From the NCBI GenBank assembly GCA_021442155.1, contig CM038220.1, positions 77,859,817-77,923,816 on the forward strand: a stretch of DNA of 64,000 nt, written 5' to 3'. A program made the translations under genes and the position numbers. This DNA comes from Cymbidium sinense (taxonomy: Eukaryota; Streptophyta; Magnoliopsida; Asparagales; Orchidaceae). Position 1 is the stretch's first letter, and the number at the start of each line of letters is the position of its first letter. Below the pieces are notes generated by a model. It did not search any database and was not told where the DNA came from. It saw only the letters and a program-made list of their open reading frames with translations. Of this stretch, positions 36,909 through 48,656 are shown in pieces.

Positions 36909-38760
36909 TTTCCTCGAGTTGGCACTGGCAACTTGCAAACCCTCCTTGATGTTGGAGGTTTGAGCTGACTCAGGCACTTGCAAGAAAAGTTTCTTGATTT
37001 TGGAGATAATTTTCTTAGAGTTTTGAATAATGAGATATCCCAACCTTCTTTGGTTTTGGAAGGATTGCAGTCATCCCCAAGGATTACCCTAATGGAGCTG
37101 GATGGTTGTTCCACAATGTATTCCTTCGGGATGACTACAACACCGATCTTGAAGCTATGTTCAAGCCAGTCCTTGAATGTGAAGCAATCTTTCAAAACAT
37201 GACCTAGCATGCAGTGGTAGGGGCAAAAGTTAGGATCATTACTTTTTCCAGTTCCTCTGGCCTTCTAGGTTCGGGTAACTGAAAGTCAAGTTTCTTTAAG
37301 AGATTCTTAAATATTTTCCTAACTACCTCCCTCTTAAATGAGTATGGTTTATTTAATTTATCCATAAGAGTAGGTGGATGGTAGCTACCTGGCGGAGGGT
37401 ATATGTACTACTGTTATTGATGATGTGGCTGAGGAGGCGGCGATGCTGGTAGTGGAAGTTGTTGTGGAGGCTGGTAGGGCTACCTCGATGGTGGTAGAGG
37501 AGGAGAAAGTGATGGTTGTGGAGCACGAGGTCCCTCAAACTGCTCTCTGGCTGACTATTTTCCCTTATCTACTGCTATCACTGCCCTGGGCTTCTTCTCA
37601 TATATCTTCTGTAGCTTTGGCTTTACTGGTAGATCTGGAGAAGGTAACTGTTTGGCTTCTCCTTGCAAGCTAGCTGCCTTGTTGATTAATTTCTCAAAAG
37701 TTTTGATGGTAAAACCTTTGAGCATGAAGGCGACTGGGCCATGGATATTCTTAAGTAGAATCTCAATGGTGAACTGTTCAGACAGCTGTGATTCTCATTT
37801 CATACTCAAATTATGTCATCTGAGAATGTAATCAACAAAGGACTCACCATGGTTTTATTGAGCCACAACGAGATCGCCAACAGTAACCCTTTGTTGAGCT
37901 TCAGCAAACCTCTTGATGAAGAGTTGCTCCAACTCAGCAAAAGTCTTTACTTAACTATTGGGAAGTTCAACATATCAATCAAAAGCTATCCCTGCTAAGC
38001 TACTGACGAAGAGATGAAAGAGTAAAGCATCACTGCCACCAGCATTGCAACAACTAGCTCTGAAATGCACGATGTGCTGCCTTGGGTTCCCACTACCATC
38101 AAAACTCTTGAAGGAAGGTGACACGAAACCCTTAGGATATTGGATTGCATCAAATTCCTCTAGGTAGGGTCTACCCTTTGGAACTGATGATCCTCCTCGG
38201 GCTTGAGCCAATGCTTCCTTCACTTGCTGGTCAACCATAAACTTGATATCTTTTTCCTATATTGAGGTACTATCCACTACCTTTCTATACATGCTGGTGT
38301 TACTTTGCTCTACTGGAGGTAAAGTCTTGGCTGGGTACAAAACATGCACCAACTCTGGCTGACTAGTCTCAGCTATGGTAGGATGAACTACTGGGGCTTG
38401 ATTCTGTAATGCTAAGACAGTTGCTAACAGATCCTCAAGCCTCCTCTCCATCCTTTCTATCATTTCATCCTTCTACTTGATTTGTGCTAGGAGGTATTGA
38501 GTCGAGTGGGCTGTGTCTTCCTGCTCGGGCTCAACACCATCCATAGTCTGATGTTCTCTGAGGAGGGATCCCCTACTATTTACCATACATACCTCGACTG
38601 AGTCTCCCAACAAATCATCTTCATTGGGATCAAAGCTAACCTTCTCCTCATCTGACCAATTGTACCCCAAAATCTCATTCTTCTCTATAAGATAATGTGC
38701 TACTATCTCCTTGAGAGAATGATCAATCTGAACGGGAACAAATGATCTCGGCTAATTGGT
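36909..38760 (-). pseudogene. N2 gag remnant (core and Cys/His motif), truncated at its 3' end
   Basis: Minus-strand fragments in order: DEEKVSFDPNEDDLLGDSVE (38670-38473), a heptad-like MIERMERRLEDLLATVLALQ (38463 onward, a possible short coiled coil), FDAIQYPKGFVSPSFKSFDG followed by GNPRQHIVHFRA (38238-37975), QLSEQFTIEILLKNIHG-like codons (about 37790-37740), and CPYHCMLGHVLKDCFTFKDW (37235-37170), the Cys/His motif. The last recognisable codons reach the junction at 36909. Compared with N1 everything downstream of this point (protease, pol) is absent. The reading frame is interrupted by stops. Confidence 0.75.
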
Positions 38761-40140
38761 GTGATCACTATCGTGCACTGATTGGTGTGGATTGTACTCA
38801 TTGGATGAATGACACTCCTGACTGATACTTGCTATAAGAGGGGTAACAATCCTATGATGTTCCTTTACCACTGGTGCAGCTAAACTGTCATCTGGAATAT
38901 CTGTAATAACTGTCACCATCTCCACATCCAGTTGTATGGGTGGAGTTGGTAAAGTAACGATCACGATGTTATGGGGTCGCCACTCCTTTTGCACCATCAC
39001 TAGAGCAGAAATTCAAGCAGGAGAGCTCAGCCCTACCATAATGGGTGGTGTAGGAGGAGTAAGATCCTTTGGCCATAGCTGAATCACCAACGGGGTATGT
39101 TTTTCCTCAGATGCGGCCTTCATGTCCTTAGATGGAATAGGTGATACTGAAACCTGCACTAGCGATGGAGGATGTGGGTAGATGGAGTGGAGACACCATC
39201 GAATTGTATGGAACCACCTCCTATGGTGGTCGGTTCCTGAGGAGAATACTATCGATGGTCGCAAAAATAGCATCGAGCTAAAAAATCAACCAAAGGAGCT
39301 GACGACTACCGAACTCACGCTCTACTAGAATGTATGGGCCTCACAGGCCCTCTCCTGACTAATATGCCTCCCTACGCTGTAGAAGATAATAGATCGAAGA
39401 TCAAACTGGGTACTGGACTCTGAGCATCCATATGCTCCACCTACCTAGCGTAGAACATAGCGGAGGCCGACGTATGACCTCCTACTCCTAGAAACTGTTG
39501 GCTATCAGTGCACTATTGGAGGAGGCGACGAACGAATCCTCCTGGCATCCTCTCTATCTGATCCTGAGAGAGGATGAAATTGGTATTTTGTAACTAGTGG
39601 TGAAGTGATCATGGGAGACTCATCCATGGCTGATCTAACTGCTACCTCTAGCTCTCTGACTATTTGAGTGCAGAACCATTTGACCATACGATTCTTGTTC
39701 CTACACTGGGTGCGAGTAGACGAGGAGAGTGCGAAGCTCACTCATGGGGAGGCAAGCCCTGAGACCAGGGGAGCCTTACCCTTGGAGGGTACAGATGGTA
39801 AAGTGCTAGCCTGCATCGGGGAAACATGTGCAACTCTAGGACAACCAACCTGGAATTGAACTCCGATACCGTTTGATCAAACAATGTAAGTCCGTGAATG
39901 CCACATCTTCCCTCTTTAATGAGGAGATATCTAAATCAAATGGTAAGTCTGATGACCTGGCCGCCTACCACCTGGCCGACCGGAAGGGAATGCCCTCACA
40001 AGTGATCTTGGCCCCCTCAAATCCCTGGCCGAAGTGGATCAAGTGGGTATGGTCTAGATGAGGGAAGTCAGGCTGATCTAAGGCTAGATCCATACCGTGG
40101 GGGAATGTAAAGATAAATTTCTAAAAACTTGCCATTTGCA
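38761..40140 (-). pseudogene. N2 leader reading frame / Gag N-terminal region
   Basis: Counterpart of 15208-16572 in N1. The minus-strand frame starting near 40130 reads MASF-stop-KFIFTFPHGMDL and HTHLIHFGQGFEGAKITCEG; a further conserved piece has AMDESPMITSPLVTKYQFH and DREDARRIRSSPP (39741-39505). An internal stop at codon 5 disables it here. Protein similarity to N1 is clearly higher than the surrounding non-coding similarity, so this was a translated region. No domain is recognised. Confidence 0.5.
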
Positions 40141-40258
40141 TTGACTGTAGTAAACTGAAACTAAAATTGTACTTGCACTGACTAAAAAGGATCTGCAATG
40201 AGAAATGAACTTGTATCAATTTTCTATCTCCATAGATTTTGAATTTTGAATTTTAAAA

Positions 40259-42270
40259 ATTTGAACCCACATCCAACAACTTGGAAGTGTTAAGTGGGGT
40301 TCAAATGAATTTGGAAAGATTAATTGAAAGAGAAATTTGAATATGAATCCAAACTTCAACAAATTTATGTATGTTGAAAAATGGATTCAAAATTTTTGAT
40401 AGGATGCTTCCATAGGTTCATTGTTTTATTTTGAATTTGAGTTTTTGTGATTTGGAGGACCCTTTTCTTTAACAAATTTAGGTATGTTAAAGTAAGGGTC
40501 AAGTAGGTTTTATTTTGTTTGATTGTTTTGAAATTTTACTTAACTTAGCAAATTTAGGTATGCTAAGTGAAGTAAAAGTGATTGTTTCTTTTTTGAAAAT
40601 TTTGTTTTGTTTTGATTTTTTGGAAAATTTTGGAATTCTTACTTAGCAAATTTAGAAATGCTTAGTGAAGGATCCAAGTGTATTTTGTTTGATTTTTCAA
40701 AATAGGATTCTTAGCAAATTTAGGTATGCTAAGAAAATCCTAAGTGTTTCATTTGTATTTGGAATGTTTTGATTTTTGAAAAGGGTAGAATCCTTTAGCA
40801 AATTTGGCATGCTAAGGGAGATCCTAAGTGTTTGTTTTATTTTTGAGGTGATTGAAAGTGGAGATTCAACTTTAGTACATTTAGTATACTAAAGAGGAAG
40901 TCCCACTTAGTTTTGTGAAATGGAAATTTCACTTAGTAAATTTGAGTATGCTAAATGAAATTCCAAATAGTGTGTTTAAAATTTGGATTTTATTTTTGAT
41001 TTTGAAAAATAGAAACTTCTCTTTAGCAAATTTGGTATGCTAAGAGAAGAAGTTCCAAAATTGTTTGAGAAATTTTTGTTTTGAGTTTGGAAACTTCACT
41101 TAGCAAATTTGAGTATGCTAGGTGAAGTTCCAAAATATGTTTTGAAAATTTTTGAATTTTGGATTTGGAAACTTTACTTAAAAAATTTGGGTATGTTAAA
41201 TGAAGTTCTAAATATATTTGAAAATTTTGAATTTTTTGGATTTGGAAACTTTACTTAACAAATTTAGGTATGTTAACTGAAGTATCAAAGGTATGTTTTT
41301 TTTTTTGAAAAATTTTTTTTTGAAATATGATTATTGATTTTGATTTTGGATTTGGAAACTTTACTTAGCAAATTTGATTATGCAAAGTGAGGTTCCAAAA
41401 TGTGCTTTTAAAATTTTGAATTTAGGGATTTGGAGACTTCACTTAACAAATTCGGGTATGTTAAATAAGGTTCCAAAATGTGCTTTAAAAATTTTTGAAA
41501 AATGATTGTTGATTTTGATTTTGGATTTGGATTCACTTAGCAAGTTTGATTATGCTAAGTGAAATTCTAAATGTATGTTTAAAAAAATTTTGAAATATGA
41601 TTGTTCGAATTTTTTTTTTTTTTTTTTTGAAAGAGGGGACCTTCATTCAACAAATTTAGATATGTGGAATGGAGGTCAATTTTTATTTTGAAGTATGAAA
41701 TTTCTGTTAGTTGTGTGATTGTTGCTTTTTGAAAGAGAGGAATTCTAACTTTAAACATATGTGAGATATGTTTAAGTAGGATTTCCTAAAAGATATTTTA
41801 TTTTTAGTTGGAAATGAATTCTTCATTTAATAAACCTGAGTATATTAAATGAAGATGTTCATGTGTGCTTTTTGAAATTTTAATTTTGTTTACAAATGAA
41901 CTTTCTATTCAATAAGTGTGAGTGTATTGGATAGGAAGATCCATGTGTACTTTTTGAAAATTTTATGATTATGATTGTGATTTTTGGAAAACATGATTGT
42001 TCATTTTATTTTGAAAATGAAATCTTCATCAAAGTGAATTGAAAAAAGATGTTCATTTGTACTTTTAAAAAATGTTATTAGTTTTATTTTTGAAAATTCC
42101 TACATGTAACAATTATGGGAATTGTTAGATGAATGTGACAAAAATTTGTGAAAAACATTTTATTAAGTGCATTTTTGAAAAAGGTGCTTTTGAAAAGCAA
42201 AGTTCTTAATGGAAGATTTATTATTTTAAGATGAACCTTTCCTTACCATGAAAATGATAAGGAGGAAGTA
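40259..42270 (-). repeat. 5' leader hairpin array of N2
   Basis: The same ordered series of hairpins as in N1. Examples: ATTTGAACCC/GGGTTCAAAT (40259-40268 and 40297-40306), GACCCTT/AAGGGTC with inner CTTTAACA/TGTTAAAG (near 40463-40500), TTTTACT/AGTAAAA (40534-40540 and 40571-40577), CTTTAGTA/TACTAAAG (40870-40877 and 40887-40894), GACCT/AGGTC with CATTC/GAATG (about 41638-41686). Loops keep the AAATTTAGGTATG pattern. A 20-base T-run occurs at about 41611-41630. Confidence 0.85.
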
Positions 42271-42510
42271 TTTAAGATGTTTCTTTTTATTTTAGATCTT
42301 TTCATTTTACCCATTGGAGAAACTAACAGGGGTTTTAAGACCAACAAGGAATGCGGTCCTAAAACCTAAAGATGTTGGTTACCTCGACTCAAGAATGAAA
42401 TGAGCTAAGTGCCAATGGAAAGAAGGATAGTCTTGGATTCATACCAAAGTACAAACCCACTATTGATGCTCAAAGACAATGATCATTTACCAAAGATGGA
42501 GTGAGGAACC
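42271..42510 (-). other. Unique leader between primer site and hairpin array (N2)
   Basis: Non-repetitive stretch conserved with 18894-19133 of N1. No coding sequence and no further structure that I can see. Confidence 0.4.
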
Positions 42511-42529
42511 ATCCCCAGCGGAGTCGCCA
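42511..42529 (-). promoter_or_regulatory. Primer binding site of N2 (tRNA-Arg)
   Basis: The plus strand reads ATCCCCAGCGGAGTCGCCA, which is the 3' end of plant tRNA-Arg(ACG) including CCA; the minus strand is therefore a 19-base complementary primer site beginning TGGCGACTCC. It lies 8 bases inside the LTR end. tRNA-Arg priming is the known habit of Ogre elements. Match to the tRNA is from memory of its sequence. Confidence 0.85.
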
Positions 42530-44559
42530 GAAAAATCTGTGGTGAAAATATTCTCGCCTTCATCTATCCTTTTGGGGAAGATAAATGAAAATAAAGATAT
42601 ACGCCTTTTGGTCAGGACACCATGTAGATCCACATATATTCTTATAAGGGTAATCGGGTATGACATTGAGGAGAGGTGTACTATCTCGAAAGATAGAAGT
42701 CACCACCTTACAATGGACCTAATCACCTTAATAATGACTTCTAAGGACTATGGGTCTGCATATGTACCATAGATTCTTCCCCTACTTTACATGAAAAAGT
42801 AAAGTAGGGTATATTTTAATTCGGGTTCATTAAGTTTCCTACAGGGGCAAGCCCCCATAGTTAATTACATCCTAAGGAAAAGGAATTCCTTAAGAATACT
42901 CTCAATTAAAGTAAATAATCGTTGTCTCCAAATATTTCAATAGAGAGGACTATCAATCGATTAGTTTATTTTTTGCAAATCAAATGGGATCGATCAAGAT
43001 GAGGGAGTTCATATCGAAGCCAAATGGAGATGAGTGAGTGGTGTTTAGGATACTAGGAAGCCTAGTAAACATCCCAAACTATTCTATGGTTGGGCTTTAT
43101 ATTTTTGAAATTGAGGAGAATTATTTATTTGAGTTGAATTTTTATTAGAAGTTTAAAGCTTATAATTCCACAATACAAAGTTATGAAAATGCCTAAGAGG
43201 TGAGGATTTATGCTTATGGCACATAGAAGGGAGAAGTAACCTCAAAACCTAAATCTAGGGAGCTTTGGCGAGGGCCAAAAGCATGACCTAAATCTAAGGT
43301 GAAAAATGGGTATTCAATTTGCCTCCACAAGAGAGGATAAACCACCCGACTATTTGGACTTACACGGTGGCCTTAACTCCTACGATTTTAAATACATGTA
43401 GGCAAGTCTTATTCTTATGCAAGATAGCTAGGTTGTCATTTATTTAAAAAGAGACTAAGTCCTTAAACTCACTCCCTAAAGAGACTAGATCATGTGATGA
43501 CATGCTTCAAATGACCTGAATCTAATGCAAATTATATTACATGTTATTTTCATTTTTGGACAATCATTTGACTAAAGCGATAGAATTCTTTATGCCTAAT
43601 GCATGAGAAAATAGATTATGGGCCAAAATCAGCAAGATGGGAGGTGTGTTTTTACCATGGCTCTCAAAGGTCAAACCAAGTTCTTTGGCAAGGGTGAAAG
43701 CCCTCCAAATCAAGAGTGAATCAATATGTTGTTGTGCATAATGTTGTAAAAGAAATACTCATCCAGCTAAGATCTTGCTAATTCTTTTATCCTTATTTTA
43801 ACTTAGGCTTTAAATGAGGTTATCAGTGGTTTATTTTGGATTATGCTTAGGGGTATGAGCAACTTGCATAGCAAAAATAGTTATATTTTTATTACAGTGC
43901 CCCTTAAGCACAATCCCTTACATAAGACAATGATTAGACTAAATCATCCTATCATTCATTCTATGCACATATACCCTAATATCCAGACTAAAACATCACA
44001 TCACAAAATAAAATAAATATCAAATCATGCACTATCCTAACATAGGACTAGAAGTGGTGACTTAGCCTAATGTGTGTGCCATGTAAGGTTTGTGTGGTAT
44101 GTTTAGCTAGGCTTTAAGGTTAGAATTTTTCAAGTATGAGAAGGTTCAACTTATAATGGTGATCTCATTTAAGTTATTTAGTTTATATGGGTTAATTTTA
44201 TTTGATGATTTGATTTGGTTTGAATGAACCTACTTAATTATTAAAGGTTGTAAAGAGAGGAAAAGAGAAGAGAACTTCTCTTTCCTCCCTGCCTTAAGTG
44301 ATTTCTAAGGTAGATTCATTAAGGATTTTTTTTGTTTAGTGAATATTTTATTATGTATTTTAATTAATCTTAAGTTTAGATTTTCTCTAAACAAACCTAT
44401 TCAAAAAGAAAGGTATTTTAAGATTAAGTAAAGTGAATTACTATTACAAAACACACAACATTTTATTTCATTCCCACATGTGTATCATGCAAATGAATGA
44501 ATCCTAAATATATCTATATATGTGATGCAAGTATTTAACACACCTTAATGATGAATGCT

Positions 44560-45095
44560 AAGATATGTTGCTTGAGGGAACTTACAATGTTTCATGTATG
44601 CATGATTTTGTTAAGTAGGAGAGAGTGATTCTTTTATTCATCTTTTATATGCACATTCACAAGTATAAAAGACATAAGTGAGTACGACGTCATTGTTAAC
44701 CAGGGGTATAAGGTACAAGACCTACTTAGGGCTACTTAAAATCTCGTAACCCCGGGGTTGTCCAGACTAATATACCACTTTTCTTAAATACATGTGCATG
44801 TACAAAAAGAAATACATGAAAAGAGAATGCTAAGTGAGCTACTTAAGAAAATTTGAATGCTTTATGATGCATGATTTTTATTAAGTAGAAAAGAGATTTT
44901 CTTATCCATTTTTCACATGCACACATGTATGTTTGAAAGGCATAAGTAAGTACGGCACCATTGTTAACCAGGGGTGTAAGGTACAAGACCTACTTAGGGC
45001 TACTTAAAATCTCATAACCCCAGGGTTATCCAGACTAATATACCAACTTCCTTAAATACAAGCATTTGTACAAAAGAAATGAATGGAAAATAAAG
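44560..45095. repeat. 268-bp tandem duplication in N2 LTR
   Basis: The block with CATTGTTAACCAGGGG, 'acctacttagggctactt' and the palindrome AACCCCGGGGTT occurs at 44691 and again at 44959 (spacing 268). The other LTRs have a single copy (near 930, 30220 and, inverted, 59790-59870). Confidence 0.8.
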
Positions 45096-46858
45096 ATGCA
45101 AAAGTTTCTACTTATCTTTGAACTTGGTTATGCAATTTATATGTGTAAGTACAAGGATCTTTTTTAAATCATAATATGGAAGAGGATAAGAATAGATTTA
45201 AGCAAGTTTTATGTTCTTTTAAAAGAACTATACACTTTGCAAATCTTATTCAAATCCATATTAAGAGGAAAGAAAGGAAGCATACATAAGCCACATTTTT
45301 ATATTCACATGCAAGCTTATAAATAAATTATAAGTAGCACACTGTCAGTTTTAGGTATTTGATTTATAAATTTTCAAAATAGTTTTGAATTTAATAGTGA
45401 TAATAGCCACTCATATTTTTATTTTAGCCAAAACATGCAATTTGACATAAAGAAAAAAAATTTCATTTTGAATTTGATTTTAGAAAAGCATGAATGCATG
45501 ATTTTTATATGACATACACATTTAGCATGCTAGGAAAGAAATAAAATAATATAAGCATGTAATTTCATTCACTCTAATTTATTCTTAAAGACAATCTTAT
45601 GAAGTAAGATCATTTAAAGAGAATTAAAAGTTGTTTAAAGAGACTTTCATTTTATTTTAAGTTCGATTTGAATTAGGAAAGTGTGAGAATATTTGCTGGT
45701 CCTTACCCCTTATCACATGTGTGTATTATTATAGTTTAATTTTTAGGTGATTAGACTAATTTTATGCTTTGGTTAGGTTAAGGTGTAGATTAAGTTCATT
45801 AATTATCCCTTACCTATACCACTTTAACATATTTAATCAAATAATTATGAGCCAATATATACATAAAACCACAAGAAATTTAAATCAGTAATGCATCCTA
45901 GGAAAGAAAGGTACCTAATGCAATTGGCTCACAATTAATGATTAATTAAGCTAAAAGGTTTAATTGAAGTACTTTCATAACCTTTCCCACACATGTGGGT
46001 TATGTATAATTTTTTTAAGTTTCTTAGGTTATTGAACACCTAAGCATCTACCCAAGAAGGATTAGTTAAGTTCTGAAAAGTTTTAAAAATTTTATCAAGT
46101 TAATTAAGTAGGTCATTAGTGGATTAGCCCTTAATTAAGTTTAGATTAAGGAAGGAAGGAGGTTTAGGGAACAGCTTAAGAAAAATATCCCAAAATTATT
46201 CCATAAGTCTTCTAATCACTTAAATGAAGTTAATTAACTTAATTAAGGAGTTAAACCATTGTTCACATGCTTAATTAACCTAAATTATATTAAGAGAGTG
46301 ATTAGGGGTTCATTAATTAATTTACCTGATTAACTCATTAATAAATTCTAAGAAAATTAGGGAAGGTAGAAGTCATCCTACTAAACATGCCTGAGAAGTT
46401 TGGAATTAATTAATAAAGTCATTAGGGAGTAATTAGGGTTATTAAGTTTTTAAATAAACCCTAATTAAGGAAACTATACTACTCAAATTCAATTAGAAAT
46501 AATTTTATTAGATTCTCCTCTGAAATATCTTTAAAATAAATTAGAGTTTATATTTTTTGGATTTTTTTTCTACAATTAGTTATGAATTTAGGAAGTTTCA
46601 ATTGATTTAAGTGATTTTTAAAAATTTTGGTAATTTATTTTTATTAAAATAAATCATTTGACACTCAAAATTTAATATCTTTTAATCCATATGTTATTTT
46701 GACTTGAAATTTTTATAATAGGTGTATTTTAACATTAGTTTTAATATCTAAAAATTTCAACTTAATCTGACATGTATTTTTGATTTAATTAAAGAAATTT
46801 GATTTTCACTACAAGTCCAATTAATCCCAAAATATTTAGTCAAATTTACGGGTTTTTG

Positions 46859-46896
46859 GCTTGTTGGATTCCTCTCGGAAGGCAAATCCAACAAGC
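46859..46896. repeat. Perfect 12-bp stem hairpin in N2 LTR
   Basis: GCTTGTTGGATT (46859-46870) and AATCCAACAAGC (46885-46896) are exact reverse complements around a 14-base loop. It is located in the LTR segment found only in N2. Confidence 0.75.
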
Positions 46897-47010
46897 TCTT
46901 ATTTGCAATTTTTGGTTAAAATTTTAATTTCTATGAATTTTTAAATTTTCTCATAATTTTTATTAACTTTTTAAATTGGAAAAATCGTGCAGCGCTGACG
47001 TGGACATGCG

Positions 47011-47026
47011 GTGCCACGTGGCACCA
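47011..47026. promoter_or_regulatory. 16-bp palindrome with G-box core in N2 LTR
   Basis: GGTGCCACGTGGCACC is a perfect palindrome centred on CACGTG, the plant G-box bound by bZIP/bHLH factors. Another ACGT core (TGACGTGG) lies just upstream at about 46997. It sits within a GC-rich patch (46985-47240) containing further inverted repeats such as AGATCGC/GCGATCT. Regulatory role is inferred. Confidence 0.4.
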
Positions 47027-48555
47027 CACGGTTGGATGCGCAGTGCCGCATCAACTGTTAGAGCAAAAAAACTGGTCAAATCACAGAAAGCGACCCATGG
47101 TTCAATCTGGACCGTCCAATCGCACGATCAAACGGTCCAGATCGCATAACGCGATCTGACAGGCCAGATCGCATGATCCATGCACGATCCGAGCCGTCCG
47201 ATCTCGTGAGCCGTGGGATCGGACGTTGGCTGCTCGCCGTCAGCAGTGAATAGTGATTTCAGGCTTTTTTTAATAAAAAATGGGATTTCTAAGTGAAAAC
47301 TTGTCCAAATGGACTCGTTTTCGTGTCAATTTGCACCATAAAAATTCTATTTTTTAATTGGGATGATGTAAAATAAAATTACGGGATTATCTTGAAAAGA
47401 TTCCTAAAAATCATCAAAAATCCTAAGGCTGGCTACGGTTTTTGAAGGTTACCACACCGGGGATGATTTCTGCTGGCAATGGTGACTCGAGCACGCTGTC
47501 GAGTGAGGGAAGAAGCCTTGGACTGAGCTTAGATCCTCGCCTTCACGTCGAAACGAAGTTTCCTCCAGTGATCATCATTTCCTCGCTGAAATCCCCTTGG
47601 TTTTGGAGTATTTCTCTCCAACATGAAGTAGATGATTGCTAATGGCTTTTGGGAGCTCTAGGAAGAGGAGAATGAGAGGAATGAGAGTTTTTCTTCAAGC
47701 ACTCTAGCTTTAGAATGAAAATTTAAGTGAAATGAACCTTTTTTTCACTTTTTGTTTAAAATTTTAGCTCCAAACTCATGTCACTTAGCTTGGGGTGGTT
47801 GAGAATGGAAGAGAATCAACCTATGTGGCTCCCTATGGTTGGCTAAGGCATGGAAAGTGATTGTCATGAAAGACAAGTGGGTGTCCTAGCCAAGGGGAGG
47901 TGAGTGTATTTCATGCCAAGTGTTCCAATGGGGGAGGTGAGATGATTTCACCTCCCCATGAGTCATGGTTTCCCCAACCACTTCTTGGGTCAAAAAATCA
48001 GTCTCCTTGATACTTATGTGGACCAATGGATGAGTGTTAAGTAGCCAAGGAAGAGAAATAACCACTTGGGAAAGTGTCTTTTCTCATGGAATGCCCTTGA
48101 CCCAAGGGCAAAGTGGTCATTTGATATTGAATTTGATTTGAACAGATTTAAAATGGGTCAAAAGTAAGTTGAACCAAATTTCATGTCATTTGAAGTTCAT
48201 TTGGTTTAATTTGGGTTAATTTGACCCATTTGGGTCAAAATGGGTCAAAATAGGTTAGGTTGACCAATTGGTCAAATTGGGTCAAACTAAGATTTAGGTC
48301 AAATTCAAATGACTATTTGGACTATATTGGTTCATTTGGTTTCAATTAATTTGGTTTAATTTAGATTTAATTTCAATTTTGTCCAATCTGATCCTTTAGG
48401 TCAATTTGGGCTAAGTTGATCGATTTGACTCAATCGACCAAATTGGATTGAATCATGGTTTGGTTTCGGTTTGGTTGATTATTTGAAATGGATTGGTGTC
48501 TTTTTTTTCCAATCAATTTGATTTAGGTTACAATTTGGCTAGTTTGGGTTCATGT

Positions 48556-48656
48556 GGGTTAAAGGGTTGACTTTTATTTTATTTTATTTTTTTATTTTAT
48601 TTTTTTATTTTTATTTTTTTATTTTATTATTTTTTTTTGGGTTAAAGGGTTGACTT
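48556..48656. repeat. T-rich tract flanked by an 18-bp direct repeat
   Basis: GGGTTAAAGGGTTGACTT occurs at 48556-48573 and 48639-48656, bracketing about 65 bases of (TTTTA)-like sequence. It looks like a target duplication around a poly(A)-like tail on the minus strand. Confidence 0.6.

Noticed and set aside
37353..37673. Open frames on both strands (61 and 99 codons) suggesting a gene within N2
   Set aside because: They lie in the Gly/Pro-coding part of N2 gag; the plus-strand frame is antisense to gag and has no counterpart in N1.
47442..47642. 66-codon frame in the N2 LTR middle segment, possibly a captured host exon
   Set aside because: No recognisable protein motif and no sister copy to compare; chance frames of this size are frequent here.
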